Shown here: positions 7,309 through 16,327 of the stretch, piece by piece | Layout of the letters: each line of letters opens with the position of its first letter | Position numbering within the stretch: position 1 is the first letter of the stretch | Source: UBA5704 sp036264355 | GTDB lineage: Bacteria > Acidobacteriota > Thermoanaerobaculia > Multivoradales > UBA5704 | NCBI GenBank assembly: GCA_036264355.1 | Contig: DATARD010000112.1 | Coordinates: 1-64,000 of the forward strand | Direction: 5' to 3' | DNA: 64,000 bases | Notes under the pieces: generated by a model | What the model was told of the DNA's origin: nothing | Databases searched by the model: none | The model's input: the letters and a program-made list of their open reading frames with translations, nothing else | Position numbers and translations under genes: made by a program

Positions 7309-8949
7309 TCATTGCTCTGTAACGTTCCAAAGGCCCTCGACAACCCTAAAGCTCGCGTCGTCTCGGAACAGCGTTGTTCCGTCGAACTTGTCGATGAAAA
7401 ACAATGAGTTCCGATGCCGAATATAATATCCTGGATAATTGAGTGACTCAAAGGAAAAAAAGCCAGATCCACCTAGTCCCGGGACAATTCGAAAGGTAGA
7501 ATCGTTCTTGCTCAGGTTGTCTGTTCCCTGTGCGTCTAGCCATAATTCGTAGTTCCGGTGACGCAGGAAGCGGCTTGAATGATTTACCGATCGGAAGGAA
7601 ATAAGGCCTTCGTCGGAGCCGCTGGCAAGCCCTGGCAATAACTGGAAGGTTGCGTCTTGTAAATCGCTTTGGCTATTAGACACGGTCGATAGTTTGGCCC
7701 TGAAGTTTTGATGGCGTAAATAGTGCGAGGGATAATTCTTTGATTCCAAAGAAACCCCGGCTGGTTGGTGTTGGCCAGATTTTGACTGCACATCTTCGGC
7801 GGAATTTGGCTGCTTCGTGCCAACCTCTCGCGACACAGTGCGAAGGCTCGCCGCAGGCAGAACATTTAAGGCTTCGCCAGGAGGGCGCCATTTCAGAGTG
7901 ATGAATGCATTGCCAGTCTCTTCGAAGAATTCGATCTCAATCCTATGCCACACTTCCCCCTTGAGGTATATGTCACCATCTGCCCCAAAGTGCCCATACG
8001 CCCTAACAAACTCCTTGGCTCCCTCCATTTTCCAATCATTAAGTACAGGCTTGTCATCAATAAACAGACGCATGCCGCTTTTGTGATCGCTGTTAAAATG
8101 ATAGGTTCCTGTCACGGGAGCGTAGAACTCCCCACTCCATCGTACCAGGAAAAAGTCGGCAGAGATTCTCGGGGCAGGGGCGCCTTCTCCCCACGAAAAA
8201 TCAATGGCTTTATCAATGCGAACGTATTCGGGCCTAGTAGCGGGAAAGCTCGGTAGGTTACCCGTCTGTAGAGGAGGGATGTTGAAGTACTCTCCGCGCA
8301 GGCCGGGCACTACGCGGGTATTGTCATCAGCCGCACCGCCGTTCTGCAGGTTGAGAGCTGCGGCTTCTACCGGATAGAGGACGCCTGTAACTTTGACGCA
8401 GTAGGTAGTCGTTTCGAGCACGAAGCCGCCTTCTGTAAAGCGAACCTCATGAAGAAGAGAGCGAACCGACTCGTGCGGTGACTTTGCGAGCGAAAGGTCA
8501 AAATCAAGCAAAGCCTCGAGAGTTGCTTTCTCCTCTGCCCTTTTACGGATCGTGGCGACATCCCCTTCCGCTACGCAAACCTTCTTAGAGAGTTCCTTTG
8601 GTCTCAATTTGGCGCGATCTTCTTCGGTTGCGTATGCTCTGATTTTAACGCACAATTCTCCCAGGCTCTGGCCATTAGAGAACAATGGATCTCCCTCGAC
8701 GCGGAGATATCCCATGGAAGCTGCTTGTATTTGATCTTTTTTTAGAGAGAGGTTTTCGACCTGAGTCAGGCTTGTCACCAAGCTCCCGAATAGTTGCTCT
8801 ACCGCCCCACGGCGGGCAGCGAGGAGCAACTCGCTTTTTGCATCCTCAAGCTTCCTTCCTTCGAGTGAAATGCAGACATTTTGCGTGACGATATCTCGCT
8901 CTGATGCGCCCAAGACAAGGGCGAGAATCAAGAGAAATCTCATAGACAC
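7309..8949 (-). CDS. Secreted PA14 and AbfB-type carbohydrate-binding protein
   Basis: The 546-residue protein has a short N-terminal signal (MSMRFLLILALVLGAS). An LPP20-like alpha/beta region follows at about residues 20-115 (AVEQLFGSLVTSL, CVKIRAYATEED). A PA14 lectin-like domain spans about 215-365 (GLRGEYFNIPPL, VRWSGEFYAPVTGTYHFNSD, RLFIDDKPVLNDW). An AbfB-like arabinose-binding trefoil spans about 395-540, with three repeats of the type SLNYPGYYIRHRN. No catalytic domain is visible, so it probably binds cell-surface or plant-type glycans. It follows the LPP20-like gene by three bases. Codon use is much more AT-rich than the neighbours, which suggests horizontal origin. Confidence 0.85.
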   Translation of the reverse strand: MSMRFLLILALVLGASERDIVTQNVCISLEGRKLEDAKSELLLAARRGAVEQLFGSLVTSLTQVENLSLKKDQIQAASMGYLRVEGDPLFSNGQSLGELCVKIRAYATEEDRAKLRPKELSKKVCVAEGDVATIRKRAEEKATLEALLDFDLSLAKSPHESVRSLLHEVRFTEGGFVLETTTYCVKVTGVLYPVEAAALNLQNGGAADDNTRVVPGLRGEYFNIPPLQTGNLPSFPATRPEYVRIDKAIDFSWGEGAPAPRISADFFLVRWSGEFYAPVTGTYHFNSDHKSGMRLFIDDKPVLNDWKMEGAKEFVRAYGHFGADGDIYLKGEVWHRIEIEFFEETGNAFITLKWRPPGEALNVLPAASLRTVSREVGTKQPNSAEDVQSKSGQHQPAGVSLESKNYPSHYLRHQNFRAKLSTVSNSQSDLQDATFQLLPGLASGSDEGLISFRSVNHSSRFLRHRNYELWLDAQGTDNLSKNDSTFRIVPGLGGSGFFSFESLNYPGYYIRHRNSLFFIDKFDGTTLFRDDASFRVVEGLWNVTEQ

Positions 8950-8952
8950 TCC

Positions 8953-9657
8953 CTAATCTAAGCTAGGTGGTTGCGCTTCCAGGACGACCTCATAGCCGTC
9001 GTCGGCCAACTCTCGCTCGCTCACGACGCGCGCGTTTCTCACCCTCTCGTCGACTGTCGCAGTGACATTGTCATGCTTTACTCCAAGGTCAACGACTTCT
9101 GTCTTGGACTGGATTCGAGTTTCGAGCATTTCGGCGAGTCTCCTGCGAGCGTCTACTTCAGCAGCTCTCCGTGCAAGAGATTTTCTCTGCTCCCTGGGAA
9201 ACTCAGATGAGGCAAAGCCAGTTCCCGTCACGCGAAGTGACTGAAGCGTTTGTGCTTCCTTCGGGGGTGCCATGGAGACCGATTTTTTCGATCTCATCGA
9301 TTGCGAGTGACTTAGCCCGAACGTCTTCGTTTTTTCTTGTCTATCTACTTCACCTGAAGAGCCTGTTGAGGCCGTATATCTATCATCAACAGATTTTGAG
9401 GCAGGGAAAGGTGTGTGAGAGCTTTCTGCTTTCTGGCGGTCCTGGTACTGCACCCATGACCATGCTGTTAGCCCCGCAATTGCAACCGACCAGACAAGTA
9501 TTAGAATCAGTAATATAACGCGGTAGGCTTCCCTTCGACCGAGTCGGGGAAAAACCTTCAGCCGGATAACCTCCCGAAATAGGATAAGAAAGATCCCTAA
9601 TCCGATTCCGCCAATACCTGCTACCTGGCCCACAACCTTGAGGATTTGACCTTCCAT
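8953..9657 (-). CDS. Membrane protein with C-terminal LPP20-like domain
   Basis: The 234-residue protein has two predicted N-terminal membrane helices (VAGIGGIGLGIFLILF and YRVILLILILVWSVAIAGL), a polar Ser/Lys-rich linker and a C-terminal domain from about residue 140. That domain (TGTGFASSEFPREQRKSLARRAAEVDARRRLAEML) resembles the LPP20/FlgP-like envelope fold, in which an arginine-rich helix follows a beta strand. It is upstream of, and nearly abuts, the PA14/AbfB gene, which contains a similar region, so the two probably act together at the envelope. Like its neighbour it is lower in G+C than the rest of the window. Confidence 0.7.
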   Translation of the reverse strand: MEGQILKVVGQVAGIGGIGLGIFLILFREVIRLKVFPRLGRREAYRVILLILILVWSVAIAGLTAWSWVQYQDRQKAESSHTPFPASKSVDDRYTASTGSSGEVDRQEKTKTFGLSHSQSMRSKKSVSMAPPKEAQTLQSLRVTGTGFASSEFPREQRKSLARRAAEVDARRRLAEMLETRIQSKTEVVDLGVKHDNVTATVDERVRNARVVSERELADDGYEVVLEAQPPSLD

Positions 9658-10037
9658 TATATTTCTCCAACCAAGATGGAAAGAGCCTTTCGCCGCACCC
9701 CGTTTACCCGATGTAGCGTGTCACTGGATTCCGGCTATTCTTATTGAAGCGCTTTAAGTCTAATCGACGTCCTCAGCCTAGTCAATGTCCGGAGAAAGGC
9801 GCTCTGCTGGAGAGCCACCGTCGAAGCAAAGCCTCTCCCCTCTTCAATCTTGCGGCCGGCGAGGCGGTAAAGAAGCGAACCTGCTGTCCCGGCCGCGCCG
9901 CTCCAGTGTCGGCAGGGATCCAGCATCGGCCATCGCTGCTGCGAAGGGGATGTGAGAGGAGCCATGGGGCCACTGGGGAGGGCGGGGAGGGCGCTCCGTC
10001 CGCCCCCCGCCACGCCGGACCGCTATACTTCCCGGCC
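9658..10037. other. Intergenic region between divergent LPP20-like gene and pyk
   Basis: This 380-base gap separates the low-GC leftward pair from the rightward pyk operon, so it should hold promoters for both. The left half is AT-richer, the right half returns to high G+C. I see no convincing gene, tRNA, terminator or riboswitch in it. An open frame continuous with pyk extends back to 9744 but lacks pyruvate kinase similarity. Confidence 0.5.
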
Positions 10038-11528
10038 ATGGAACGCAGAGCAAAGATCATGGCCACTCTCGGGCCGGTGAGCACCCAGGAGGAGATTCTG
10101 CGCGGTCTCATCCGCGCCGGTGTCGACCTGTTCCGCCTCAATCTCTCCCACGGCACGCACGAAGAGCACGGCAGGACGCTCCAGCTCGTCCGCCGCGTCG
10201 CCATGGAGGAGAAGAGCCATATCCCGGTGGTGATGGACCTGATGGGACCCCGCTACCGCCTCGGCGTGCTGCCGGGAGAGGGCCGCACCTTGCAGCCCGG
10301 CGAGGTGCTCTCCCTTGGCACCCAGGAGTCCGGCGCCGATCTGCCGGTGGATGCCAACATCCTGGCGTATCTGGAGACCGGCGAGCGGGTGCTGATCGAC
10401 AGCGGCCTCGTCGAGCTGAAGATCGTCGAGAAGGAGGGCGACCACGTGCGCGCCCGGGTGGTCAACGGCGGACCGGTGCGCACGCGCAAGGGGATCAACC
10501 TGCCGGACACCAACCTGCCGTTCGAGATCTCGGAGAAGGACCACGCGGACATCGTTTTCGCGGTGCGCGAGGGAGCCGACTTCCTGGCCGCCAGCTACGT
10601 CGGCGAGGCGTCCCATCTCGACCAGCTCCGCGCGTTGGTGGAGGAGGCCGGCGGGCAGATCCCGCTGGTCGCCAAGCTGGAGCGGGCCACCGCTATCGAG
10701 CATCTGGACGACATCGCCGAGGCGGCCGACGGCATGATGGTGGCGCGCGGCGATCTCGGCGTCGAGGTGCCTCTCTACAAGGTGCCGGTGCTGCAGAAGG
10801 AGATCATCGCCGCCGGCCGCCGGTCGGGCAAACCGGTGATCGTGGCCACCCAGATGCTGGAGTCGATGATCGAGCAGCCGCGGCCCACCCGTGCCGAGGC
10901 GACCGACGTGGCCAACGCCGTGTTCGACGGCGCCGACGCCCTGATGCTCTCCGGCGAGACCGCCATCGGCAAGTACCCGGTCGAGGTGGTGAGCACGATG
11001 GCGCGCATCATCGAGGAGGCGGAGAGCTACGCCACCGGAGGCAATGTGAGCCAGGCGAGCCGGCGGCCGGCGCCGTATCCCCCCGGCCGCGGCCCCGCCC
11101 GCCGCACCTTCGAGCTCGATCCCGCCACCCATCCACCCGACATCGACCTCTCGCTCGAAGTGCCGGACGTGGTGTCGGCCGCCGCGGTGTCCGCCGCGGA
11201 CCAGCTCGGGGTGAGCCGCATCGTCGCCTTCAGCCAGAGCGGCTTCACCGCCCGGCTGGTGGCCCGCTACCGGCCGAGCGCTCCCATTGTGGCCTTCACT
11301 CCTGAAGAAGAGGTCGCGCGGCGCATCCAGCTCGTCTGGGGGGTGCGCCCGCTGGTCACCGGCACCGAGGTGGGCACCCTCGACGAGGTGGTGCAGGCGG
11401 TGGAACGCCATTTGCTGGAGGCCAAGCTGGTGGCTCCCGGCGAGCGCATCATCATCCTGATGGGCCACCCGATCCGCGACAAGCCGCTGACCAACCTGAT
11501 GCGGGTGCACCGCATCCGCTCCCGCTAG
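10038..11528 (+). CDS. pyk: Pyruvate kinase
   Basis: Pyruvate kinase converts phosphoenolpyruvate and ADP to pyruvate and ATP at the end of glycolysis. The 496-residue product begins MERRAKIMATLGPVST and has the expected FRLNLSHGTHEEH, MDLMGPRYRLG, GMMVARGDLGVEVPL and KPVIVATQMLESMI motifs. The 'PTRAEATDVANAVFDGADALMLSGETA' region is present but must be read in two parts around the catalytic Thr/Glu sites. The C-terminal allosteric domain (about residues 375-496) is preceded by a Pro/Arg-rich insert of roughly 40 residues that is longer than usual. The start is the first ATG compatible with the family N-terminus. Confidence 0.96.
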   Translation: MERRAKIMATLGPVSTQEEILRGLIRAGVDLFRLNLSHGTHEEHGRTLQLVRRVAMEEKSHIPVVMDLMGPRYRLGVLPGEGRTLQPGEVLSLGTQESGADLPVDANILAYLETGERVLIDSGLVELKIVEKEGDHVRARVVNGGPVRTRKGINLPDTNLPFEISEKDHADIVFAVREGADFLAASYVGEASHLDQLRALVEEAGGQIPLVAKLERATAIEHLDDIAEAADGMMVARGDLGVEVPLYKVPVLQKEIIAAGRRSGKPVIVATQMLESMIEQPRPTRAEATDVANAVFDGADALMLSGETAIGKYPVEVVSTMARIIEEAESYATGGNVSQASRRPAPYPPGRGPARRTFELDPATHPPDIDLSLEVPDVVSAAAVSAADQLGVSRIVAFSQSGFTARLVARYRPSAPIVAFTPEEEVARRIQLVWGVRPLVTGTEVGTLDEVVQAVERHLLEAKLVAPGERIIILMGHPIRDKPLTNLMRVHRIRSR

Positions 11529-11543
11529 GAGGCCGAGCCGCCC

Positions 11544-12254
11544 GTGCTCCCCATCCGCGACATCAACCCGAGCCCGCGCCGGACGTTCCCGGTGGTCAAC
11601 GTCATCCTGATCGCCCTGAACGTCCTCGTCTTTCTGTTCGAGCTGTCGCTGGGGCCGCGTCTCGAAGGGTTCCTGATGGCCGCGGCGTTCGTGCCCGCGC
11701 GGGCGTGGAGCGGCACGGGCGGCGGCGTGGTGCCGGAGGCGACCAGCGCGCTCCTCTCCATGTTCCTGCATGGCGGCTGGGCGCACCTGCTGGGCAACAT
11801 GCTCTTCCTCTATATCTTCGGCGACAACGTCGAGGACCGGCTCGGGCACCTGCGCTACCTCATCTTCTATCTCCTCTGCGGCTACGCCTCGACCTTCGCG
11901 CACGCGTTCTTCAACGCTGCCTCGGTGATGCCGGCGATCGGTGCGAGCGGTGCCATCTCGGGAGTGCTGGGCGCCTACCTGGTCCTCTTTCCGCGGGCAC
12001 GCATCGTCACCCTCGTCTGGCTCTTCATCTTCGTCCGTTTCGTCGAGATCCCGGTGCTGGTCTATCTGCCGCTCTGGTTCCTGATGCAGTTCTTCTCCGG
12101 CGTCTCGTCTCTGCACGCGGCGAATCCGGACGCCGCCGGCGGGGTCGCCTGGTTCGCCCACATCGGCGGCTTCATCGCCGGTCCTGTCCTTCTCTTCCTG
12201 CTCGGCGGCTTCCGGCGGCCGCCGGAGCCCCGGCGGTATCCGTCCCCGTGGTGA
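11544..12254 (+). CDS. Rhomboid family intramembrane serine protease
   Basis: Rhomboids cleave membrane proteins inside the bilayer. The 236-residue protein has about six hydrophobic helices. The catalytic Ser lies in GASGAISG (S135) and the partner His in AHIGGF (H206), and the conserved HGGWAHLLGNMLFLYIFG loop is near residue 76. The start is a GTG with an AGGAGG box upstream, 15 bases after pyk. The next gene follows by four bases. Substrates are not evident from the context. Confidence 0.93.
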   Translation: MLPIRDINPSPRRTFPVVNVILIALNVLVFLFELSLGPRLEGFLMAAAFVPARAWSGTGGGVVPEATSALLSMFLHGGWAHLLGNMLFLYIFGDNVEDRLGHLRYLIFYLLCGYASTFAHAFFNAASVMPAIGASGAISGVLGAYLVLFPRARIVTLVWLFIFVRFVEIPVLVYLPLWFLMQFFSGVSSLHAANPDAAGGVAWFAHIGGFIAGPVLLFLLGGFRRPPEPRRYPSPW

Positions 12255-12258
12255 GACG

Positions 12259-13767
12259 GTGGTGAGACGCCGCTGGCTCCTCGCCGGCGCCGGCCTCCTG
12301 GCGCTGGGATTGGTGGACGCCTGCTGGCTGGAGCGGCGGGTGCTGCTGGTGCGCCAGGACGTGCGCCTGGCGATCCCCGGCGCGCCGCCGCTCCGTTTCG
12401 TGCAGCTCAGCGATCTCCACATCGACGGCGACCATCCGCTGCTCCACAAGCTGCTCGGCCGGGTCCGGGAGGCGAAGCCGGACGTCATCCTGATCACCGG
12501 CGACTTCATCCAGGATGTCCCGGACCGCGAGGTCAACGCACGCCACCTCGCCGCCGCCGCGGCGTTCGTCTCCGGCCTGCGCCGGATCGCGCCGGTGATC
12601 GGCATCCAGGGGCACAGCGAATACGATGGATCGGCCGTCACCGCGCTCGATCACGCGGGCGTCGCCTTTCTCTCCAATGAAGGACGGCGGATCGGCGAGG
12701 ACGGCCGCCTGCTGCTGCTCGGTCTCAACACCCAGGTGGGAGACGACGCCTACGCGCAGCGCTGGAAGCCGGCGTTCCGCACGCTTCCTTGGAAAGGGCC
12801 CCACCTCTATGGCGTCCGCCGGGGAGAGCCGTACGTCAACTTCTACAGCCACTGGGACCCCGAGCCGGCCGGCCTCGCCGACGAGAGCGGACCGCTCGCC
12901 TGGAGCGGCTACGACACGACCTGCGACACCTGGATCGACAGCCGGAACGCCGGCGCCGGCATCGTCGTCCACAGCCGGTTCGTCCTCGGCGAGGACCGCA
13001 TGATCCGCCTGCGCCGCGCCCGCGCCGAGAACGGCGAGCCGGGCTCCTTCCTCCTGGTCGCCCAGGGCTCGACGCTGACCGGCCAGGTGGACACCGGCGT
13101 CGATCCGCAGCCCGGACGCTGGTACCGGCTGCGCGTGCGGACGGAGGTCGTCCCAGGAGTCGGTGGAATCGGCGGCGCGGTGCGGGTGCTGGCGAAAGCC
13201 TGGCCGGTCGACGGACCCGAGCCGCGGGACTGGCAGGCGCGGGCCGAGGACCGCGGACCGCACCGCGCCACCTCCGGCACCGTGGGCCTGTGGGGCTGGG
13301 GCGGCGGCACCGTTCTCTACCACAACCTGAAGGTGACCGATAACCGCGGCGCCGTGCTCCTCGACGCGCCGCTCGAAGGTGCCGCCGCGCCGGACGGCTT
13401 CCGCCAGGGAGCGCGCGGCACCCGCCTGACCCTGGCCCTGGCGCGCAGCCCGTATACTCCGCGGGGGACGCCGCGGATCGTCCTCTCGCACGTCCCGGAC
13501 GTCGTCATGGAAGCCTCCACTCTCGGCATCGAAGCGGTGATCGCCGGCCACACCCACGGCGGCCAGGTGCGCCTGCCGTTCGTCGGCGCGCTCACCACCC
13601 GCAACACCCTCGGCCCCTACTTCGACTTCGGCCGCTTCGAATTCGCCGCCCCCAACCGCCGCGGCCTCACCACCCTCTTCATCAACGGCGGCATCGGCAC
13701 CTCCGTGCTGCCGGTCCGCTTCTGGTGCCCGCCGCGGTGGGCCGTGATCGAGTTGGCGGGAGAGTAG
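12259..13767 (+). CDS. Membrane-anchored metallophosphoesterase with inserted jelly-roll-like domain
   Basis: The protein is 502 residues, far longer than the roughly 270-300 of YkuE-like phosphoesterases. An N-terminal hydrophobic segment anchors it. Metal-site motifs are QLSDLHID (D52, H54), TGDFIQD (D82), LSHVPD (H411) and AGHTHGGQ (H431, H433). The usual GNHD/E motif is replaced by QGHSEYDG (118-124). Between about residues 160 and 395 the fold is split by an insert whose end (GTVGLWGWGGGTVLYHNLKV) looks like a concanavalin/DUF1080-type beta-sandwich. The insert probably binds sugar or lipid head groups. The start is GTG, four bases after the rhomboid gene. Confidence 0.85.
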   Translation: MVRRRWLLAGAGLLALGLVDACWLERRVLLVRQDVRLAIPGAPPLRFVQLSDLHIDGDHPLLHKLLGRVREAKPDVILITGDFIQDVPDREVNARHLAAAAAFVSGLRRIAPVIGIQGHSEYDGSAVTALDHAGVAFLSNEGRRIGEDGRLLLLGLNTQVGDDAYAQRWKPAFRTLPWKGPHLYGVRRGEPYVNFYSHWDPEPAGLADESGPLAWSGYDTTCDTWIDSRNAGAGIVVHSRFVLGEDRMIRLRRARAENGEPGSFLLVAQGSTLTGQVDTGVDPQPGRWYRLRVRTEVVPGVGGIGGAVRVLAKAWPVDGPEPRDWQARAEDRGPHRATSGTVGLWGWGGGTVLYHNLKVTDNRGAVLLDAPLEGAAAPDGFRQGARGTRLTLALARSPYTPRGTPRIVLSHVPDVVMEASTLGIEAVIAGHTHGGQVRLPFVGALTTRNTLGPYFDFGRFEFAAPNRRGLTTLFINGGIGTSVLPVRFWCPPRWAVIELAGE

Positions 13768-13771
13768 CGGC

Positions 13772-14761
13772 TCAGAGGAAATCAACCGTGGCCATGATGT
13801 TGCCGTTTCCTGTGGCCTCGAACCCGTGGCGCCCATACCAATTGACCAGGCTCGCCTGGCTCAGCCCGCCCTGGGACTGGGCGTCGAGCCAGACCTTGCG
13901 GTTCAAGCCGATGACCTGCAAGACGTGATTGAGGATCAGGGTGCTGTAGCCATGATTGCGCTGGTCGGCCTCGACAAAGACCTCGGAAAGCTCGATGCCG
14001 CTCTGGTCTCCGCCCGGGATGGGCCGCTCCGCGGCGCTGTAGCGGGCGCGGCCGACCACGGCGCCCTGCAAGGTGACGTCGATCTGCCGATAGCCTCCAG
14101 CGATCGCCGCCGGTGCGCCAAATACCAAGGCCGGAGCCGCGGCTGCCGCTGCCGCCGGAGCCGCGTCCGCTGGAGCCGCAGCAGCCGCGTCCGCCGGAAC
14201 CGCGGCCGCTGGAGCCGCTGCCGCCGCATCCGCCGGAGCCGCAGCCGCTGGAGCTGCAGCCGCCGCAGCCGCAGCCGCCGGAGCCGCCGCATTCGCCGGA
14301 GCCGCGGCCGCCGGAGCCTGGTCCTGCTGCGCATTCTCCCGATACTCTGCCGGCGCGCCGCCTAGCTGCTCCTGCCACCACTGCTTATAGGCCGGATCGT
14401 CCCGCCAGCGGCCCCAATCGAACTCAGACTCACTGGGCTGCCCCTGGTAGATCGTATGGCCCACCGGCTCCTCGCCGTTCTCGTACGCACCCCAACTGTC
14501 GGTCGCGGGGTTCCAGTAAAAGAGGACAACCCGCTGGATCACGTTCGCGGCGGCCCCCGCCGAAACAGCGGGACTGGGTCCGAAGATGGACATCGAGCCG
14601 GCGCTTTGTCCGCGATGCGGCGGGGCCCCCGCGGCCGGCTGCGGCACCCGCTGAGCCCGCGCCGGAGACAGGGGCCGGAAGGGGCGATCCTGAAACGCTG
14701 AAGGCGGGGATGCCGCCCCGGAGGGAAGCCTGGCGCGATCGGCTGGGGCGTTCGTCTTCAT
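13772..14761 (-). CDS. GNAT-fold acetyltransferase with Ala/Pro-rich linker
   Basis: The 329-residue protein has three parts. Residues 1-75 are Pro/Ala/Arg-rich and disordered, ending in ANVIQRVVLFYWNPATDSWG. A WQEQLGGAPAEY region follows, then about 75 residues of almost pure Ala with Pro and Asp. The C-terminal 110 residues resemble a GNAT acyltransferase: IELSEVFVEADQRNHGYSTLILNH is the acetyl-CoA loop region and VNWYGRHGFEATG the final strand. The 'VIQR' junction after a disordered leader resembles proteins associated with extracellular contractile injection systems and other exported effectors. That link is inference. It is convergent with the phosphoesterase gene, four bases away. Confidence 0.7.
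   Translation of the reverse strand: MKTNAPADRARLPSGAASPPSAFQDRPFRPLSPARAQRVPQPAAGAPPHRGQSAGSMSIFGPSPAVSAGAAANVIQRVVLFYWNPATDSWGAYENGEEPVGHTIYQGQPSESEFDWGRWRDDPAYKQWWQEQLGGAPAEYRENAQQDQAPAAAAPANAAAPAAAAAAAAAPAAAAPADAAAAAPAAAVPADAAAAAPADAAPAAAAAAAPALVFGAPAAIAGGYRQIDVTLQGAVVGRARYSAAERPIPGGDQSGIELSEVFVEADQRNHGYSTLILNHVLQVIGLNRKVWLDAQSQGGLSQASLVNWYGRHGFEATGNGNIMATVDFL
14120..14330. repeat. GCC/GCN-rich low-complexity tract encoding poly-alanine linker
   Basis: A run of imperfect short repeats of the type 'gccgccggagccgcagccg' lies inside the GNAT gene and encodes the Ala-rich linker. Such tracts can change length by slippage. Confidence 0.8.
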
Positions 14762-15001
14762 TCAGATCGCTTCTGCGAGATCGTCGATCCTCACAAATAT
14801 ACTCAACACCGATGTCCCTGCACAATCTCCCCACCATGGCCGTTCCCGCCCCGCAACTGGAGCCATCGCGTCATCCCCAGCGCGGCCGTCCTCCGGGTCC
14901 CTGCCCCCGGCCCAGGCCCTGCGTCACCGCGGCTTCGCCGGGGTAGACTCGCAACCACCCGCGCCGGGAGCGCGGGCTCTTGGAGGAGGCCGACCGTCTT
15001 G

Positions 15002-16300
15002 ATGCCCCGTCTGTGGATGACCCTGATATTCTTCCTGGTCATGGCGCAGCACACGACAGCCCAAACGGCGAAGGCCGGCGCACCGAGCCTCAAGCTCGAC
15101 GAGACGACCCAGCTCGAATTGATCAACGCGCGGGCGCTCTGGGTGGATTACAAGGGCCGCCGCGCGCTCAAGCTGGCCCCGCGCGAAGGGCACGAGCACG
15201 ACACCGACCAGGAGATGGCGGCGGTACTGACCGGCACCGACTTCAAGGACGGGGTCATCGAGATCGACGTGTCCGGCGCGCGCCGCCAGGGCTACTCGAC
15301 CGCCGAGGACACCAGCGGCTACAAGGGCATGATCGGCTTGAGCTTCCGCGTCCAGGGCAAGCAGGCCGAACGGTTCTACATCCGCCCCGAGAACGCGCGT
15401 CTGGACAATCAGCTCTTCCGGAACCGCTCGACGCAGTACGAATCGATGCCGGAGTTTCCCTGGGACTGCCTGCGCGACGAATACCCCGGGGTGTACGAGT
15501 CCTACGTCGACCTGGAATCCGGCGCGTGGACGAAGCTCCGGATCGAAGTCTCCGGCAGCGCGGCGCGCCTCTACGTCAACGGCGCCAGCCAGCCGTGTCT
15601 GATCGTGAACGATCTCCGGCACGGCGAGAGCCACGGCGCGATCGGACTGTGGGCGCGGGTCAGCACCGACGCCTATTTCTCGAACCTGCGCGTCGAGCCG
15701 GCGGAGCTGCCCAAGGTGACCGAAGTGATCAACGGGCACGCGGAGACCGCCACCTATCGCGGCATCCAGTCCATCAGGCTCATCCCGGCGCCGGAGACCG
15801 CGGGCAAGGACGAAGACATGATGGCCCTCCTCGACCTGCCCGCCTTCAAAGACGGCACGATCGAGCTCAACGTCGCGGGAGCCCCGCGGCCCGGCATGCC
15901 TCCGGACTCAAGGGGATTCATCGGCCTCAGCTTCCGCACCGGCGAGCACGGCGAGTGGTCCGAAGTGTTCTATCTGCGGCCGACCAACGGACGAGCGGAC
16001 GACCAGATCCGGCGGAATCACTCCGCGCAGTATGTATCCCACCCGCAATTCACCTGGGACCGTCTGCGGCACGAGCACCCCGGCGTGTACGAGTCCTACG
16101 TCGACCTGGAGCCCGGAGCCTGGACGCCGATCAAGATCGTGGTGGCCGGAAAAACCGCCCGCCTCTACGTCAACGGCGCCGCGCAACCGACCCTGGTTGT
16201 CAACGACCTGAAGCACGGCGACGGCCCGGGGCGGATCGCGCTGTGGGCGCATGTGGAGACGGACGCTTATTTCGGTCCGCTCACGGTCACGGCTCGCTGA
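15002..16300 (+). CDS. Secreted protein with two tandem jelly-roll-like domains
   Basis: A signal peptide (about residues 1-21, ending HTTAQT) is followed by two homologous domains of about 190 residues each. Matching segments are 'GVIEIDVSGARRQG' and 'GTIELNVAGAPRPG', 'KGMIGLSFRVQG' and 'RGFIGLSFRTGE', and 'GVYESYVDLE' (present in both). The others are 'ARLYVNGA' (both) and 'AIGLWARVSTDAYFSNLRV' and 'RIALWAHVETDAYFGPLTV'. This is the pattern of concanavalin-A-like/LamG or DUF1080 sandwiches that bind or process glycans. No catalytic residues are obvious. The start is the ATG at 15002; a TTG just before it is possible. It lies on the opposite strand to the GNAT gene. Confidence 0.8.
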   Translation: MPRLWMTLIFFLVMAQHTTAQTAKAGAPSLKLDETTQLELINARALWVDYKGRRALKLAPREGHEHDTDQEMAAVLTGTDFKDGVIEIDVSGARRQGYSTAEDTSGYKGMIGLSFRVQGKQAERFYIRPENARLDNQLFRNRSTQYESMPEFPWDCLRDEYPGVYESYVDLESGAWTKLRIEVSGSAARLYVNGASQPCLIVNDLRHGESHGAIGLWARVSTDAYFSNLRVEPAELPKVTEVINGHAETATYRGIQSIRLIPAPETAGKDEDMMALLDLPAFKDGTIELNVAGAPRPGMPPDSRGFIGLSFRTGEHGEWSEVFYLRPTNGRADDQIRRNHSAQYVSHPQFTWDRLRHEHPGVYESYVDLEPGAWTPIKIVVAGKTARLYVNGAAQPTLVVNDLKHGDGPGRIALWAHVETDAYFGPLTVTAR

Positions 16301-16327
16301 CGCGACCGCCGAGCCATCGATCAATGC

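Noticed and set aside
10023..12641. A very long minus-strand open frame over pyk and the rhomboid gene
   Set aside because: Its translation is His/Arg/Asp-rich shadow sequence; pyk and the protease are certain on the plus strand.
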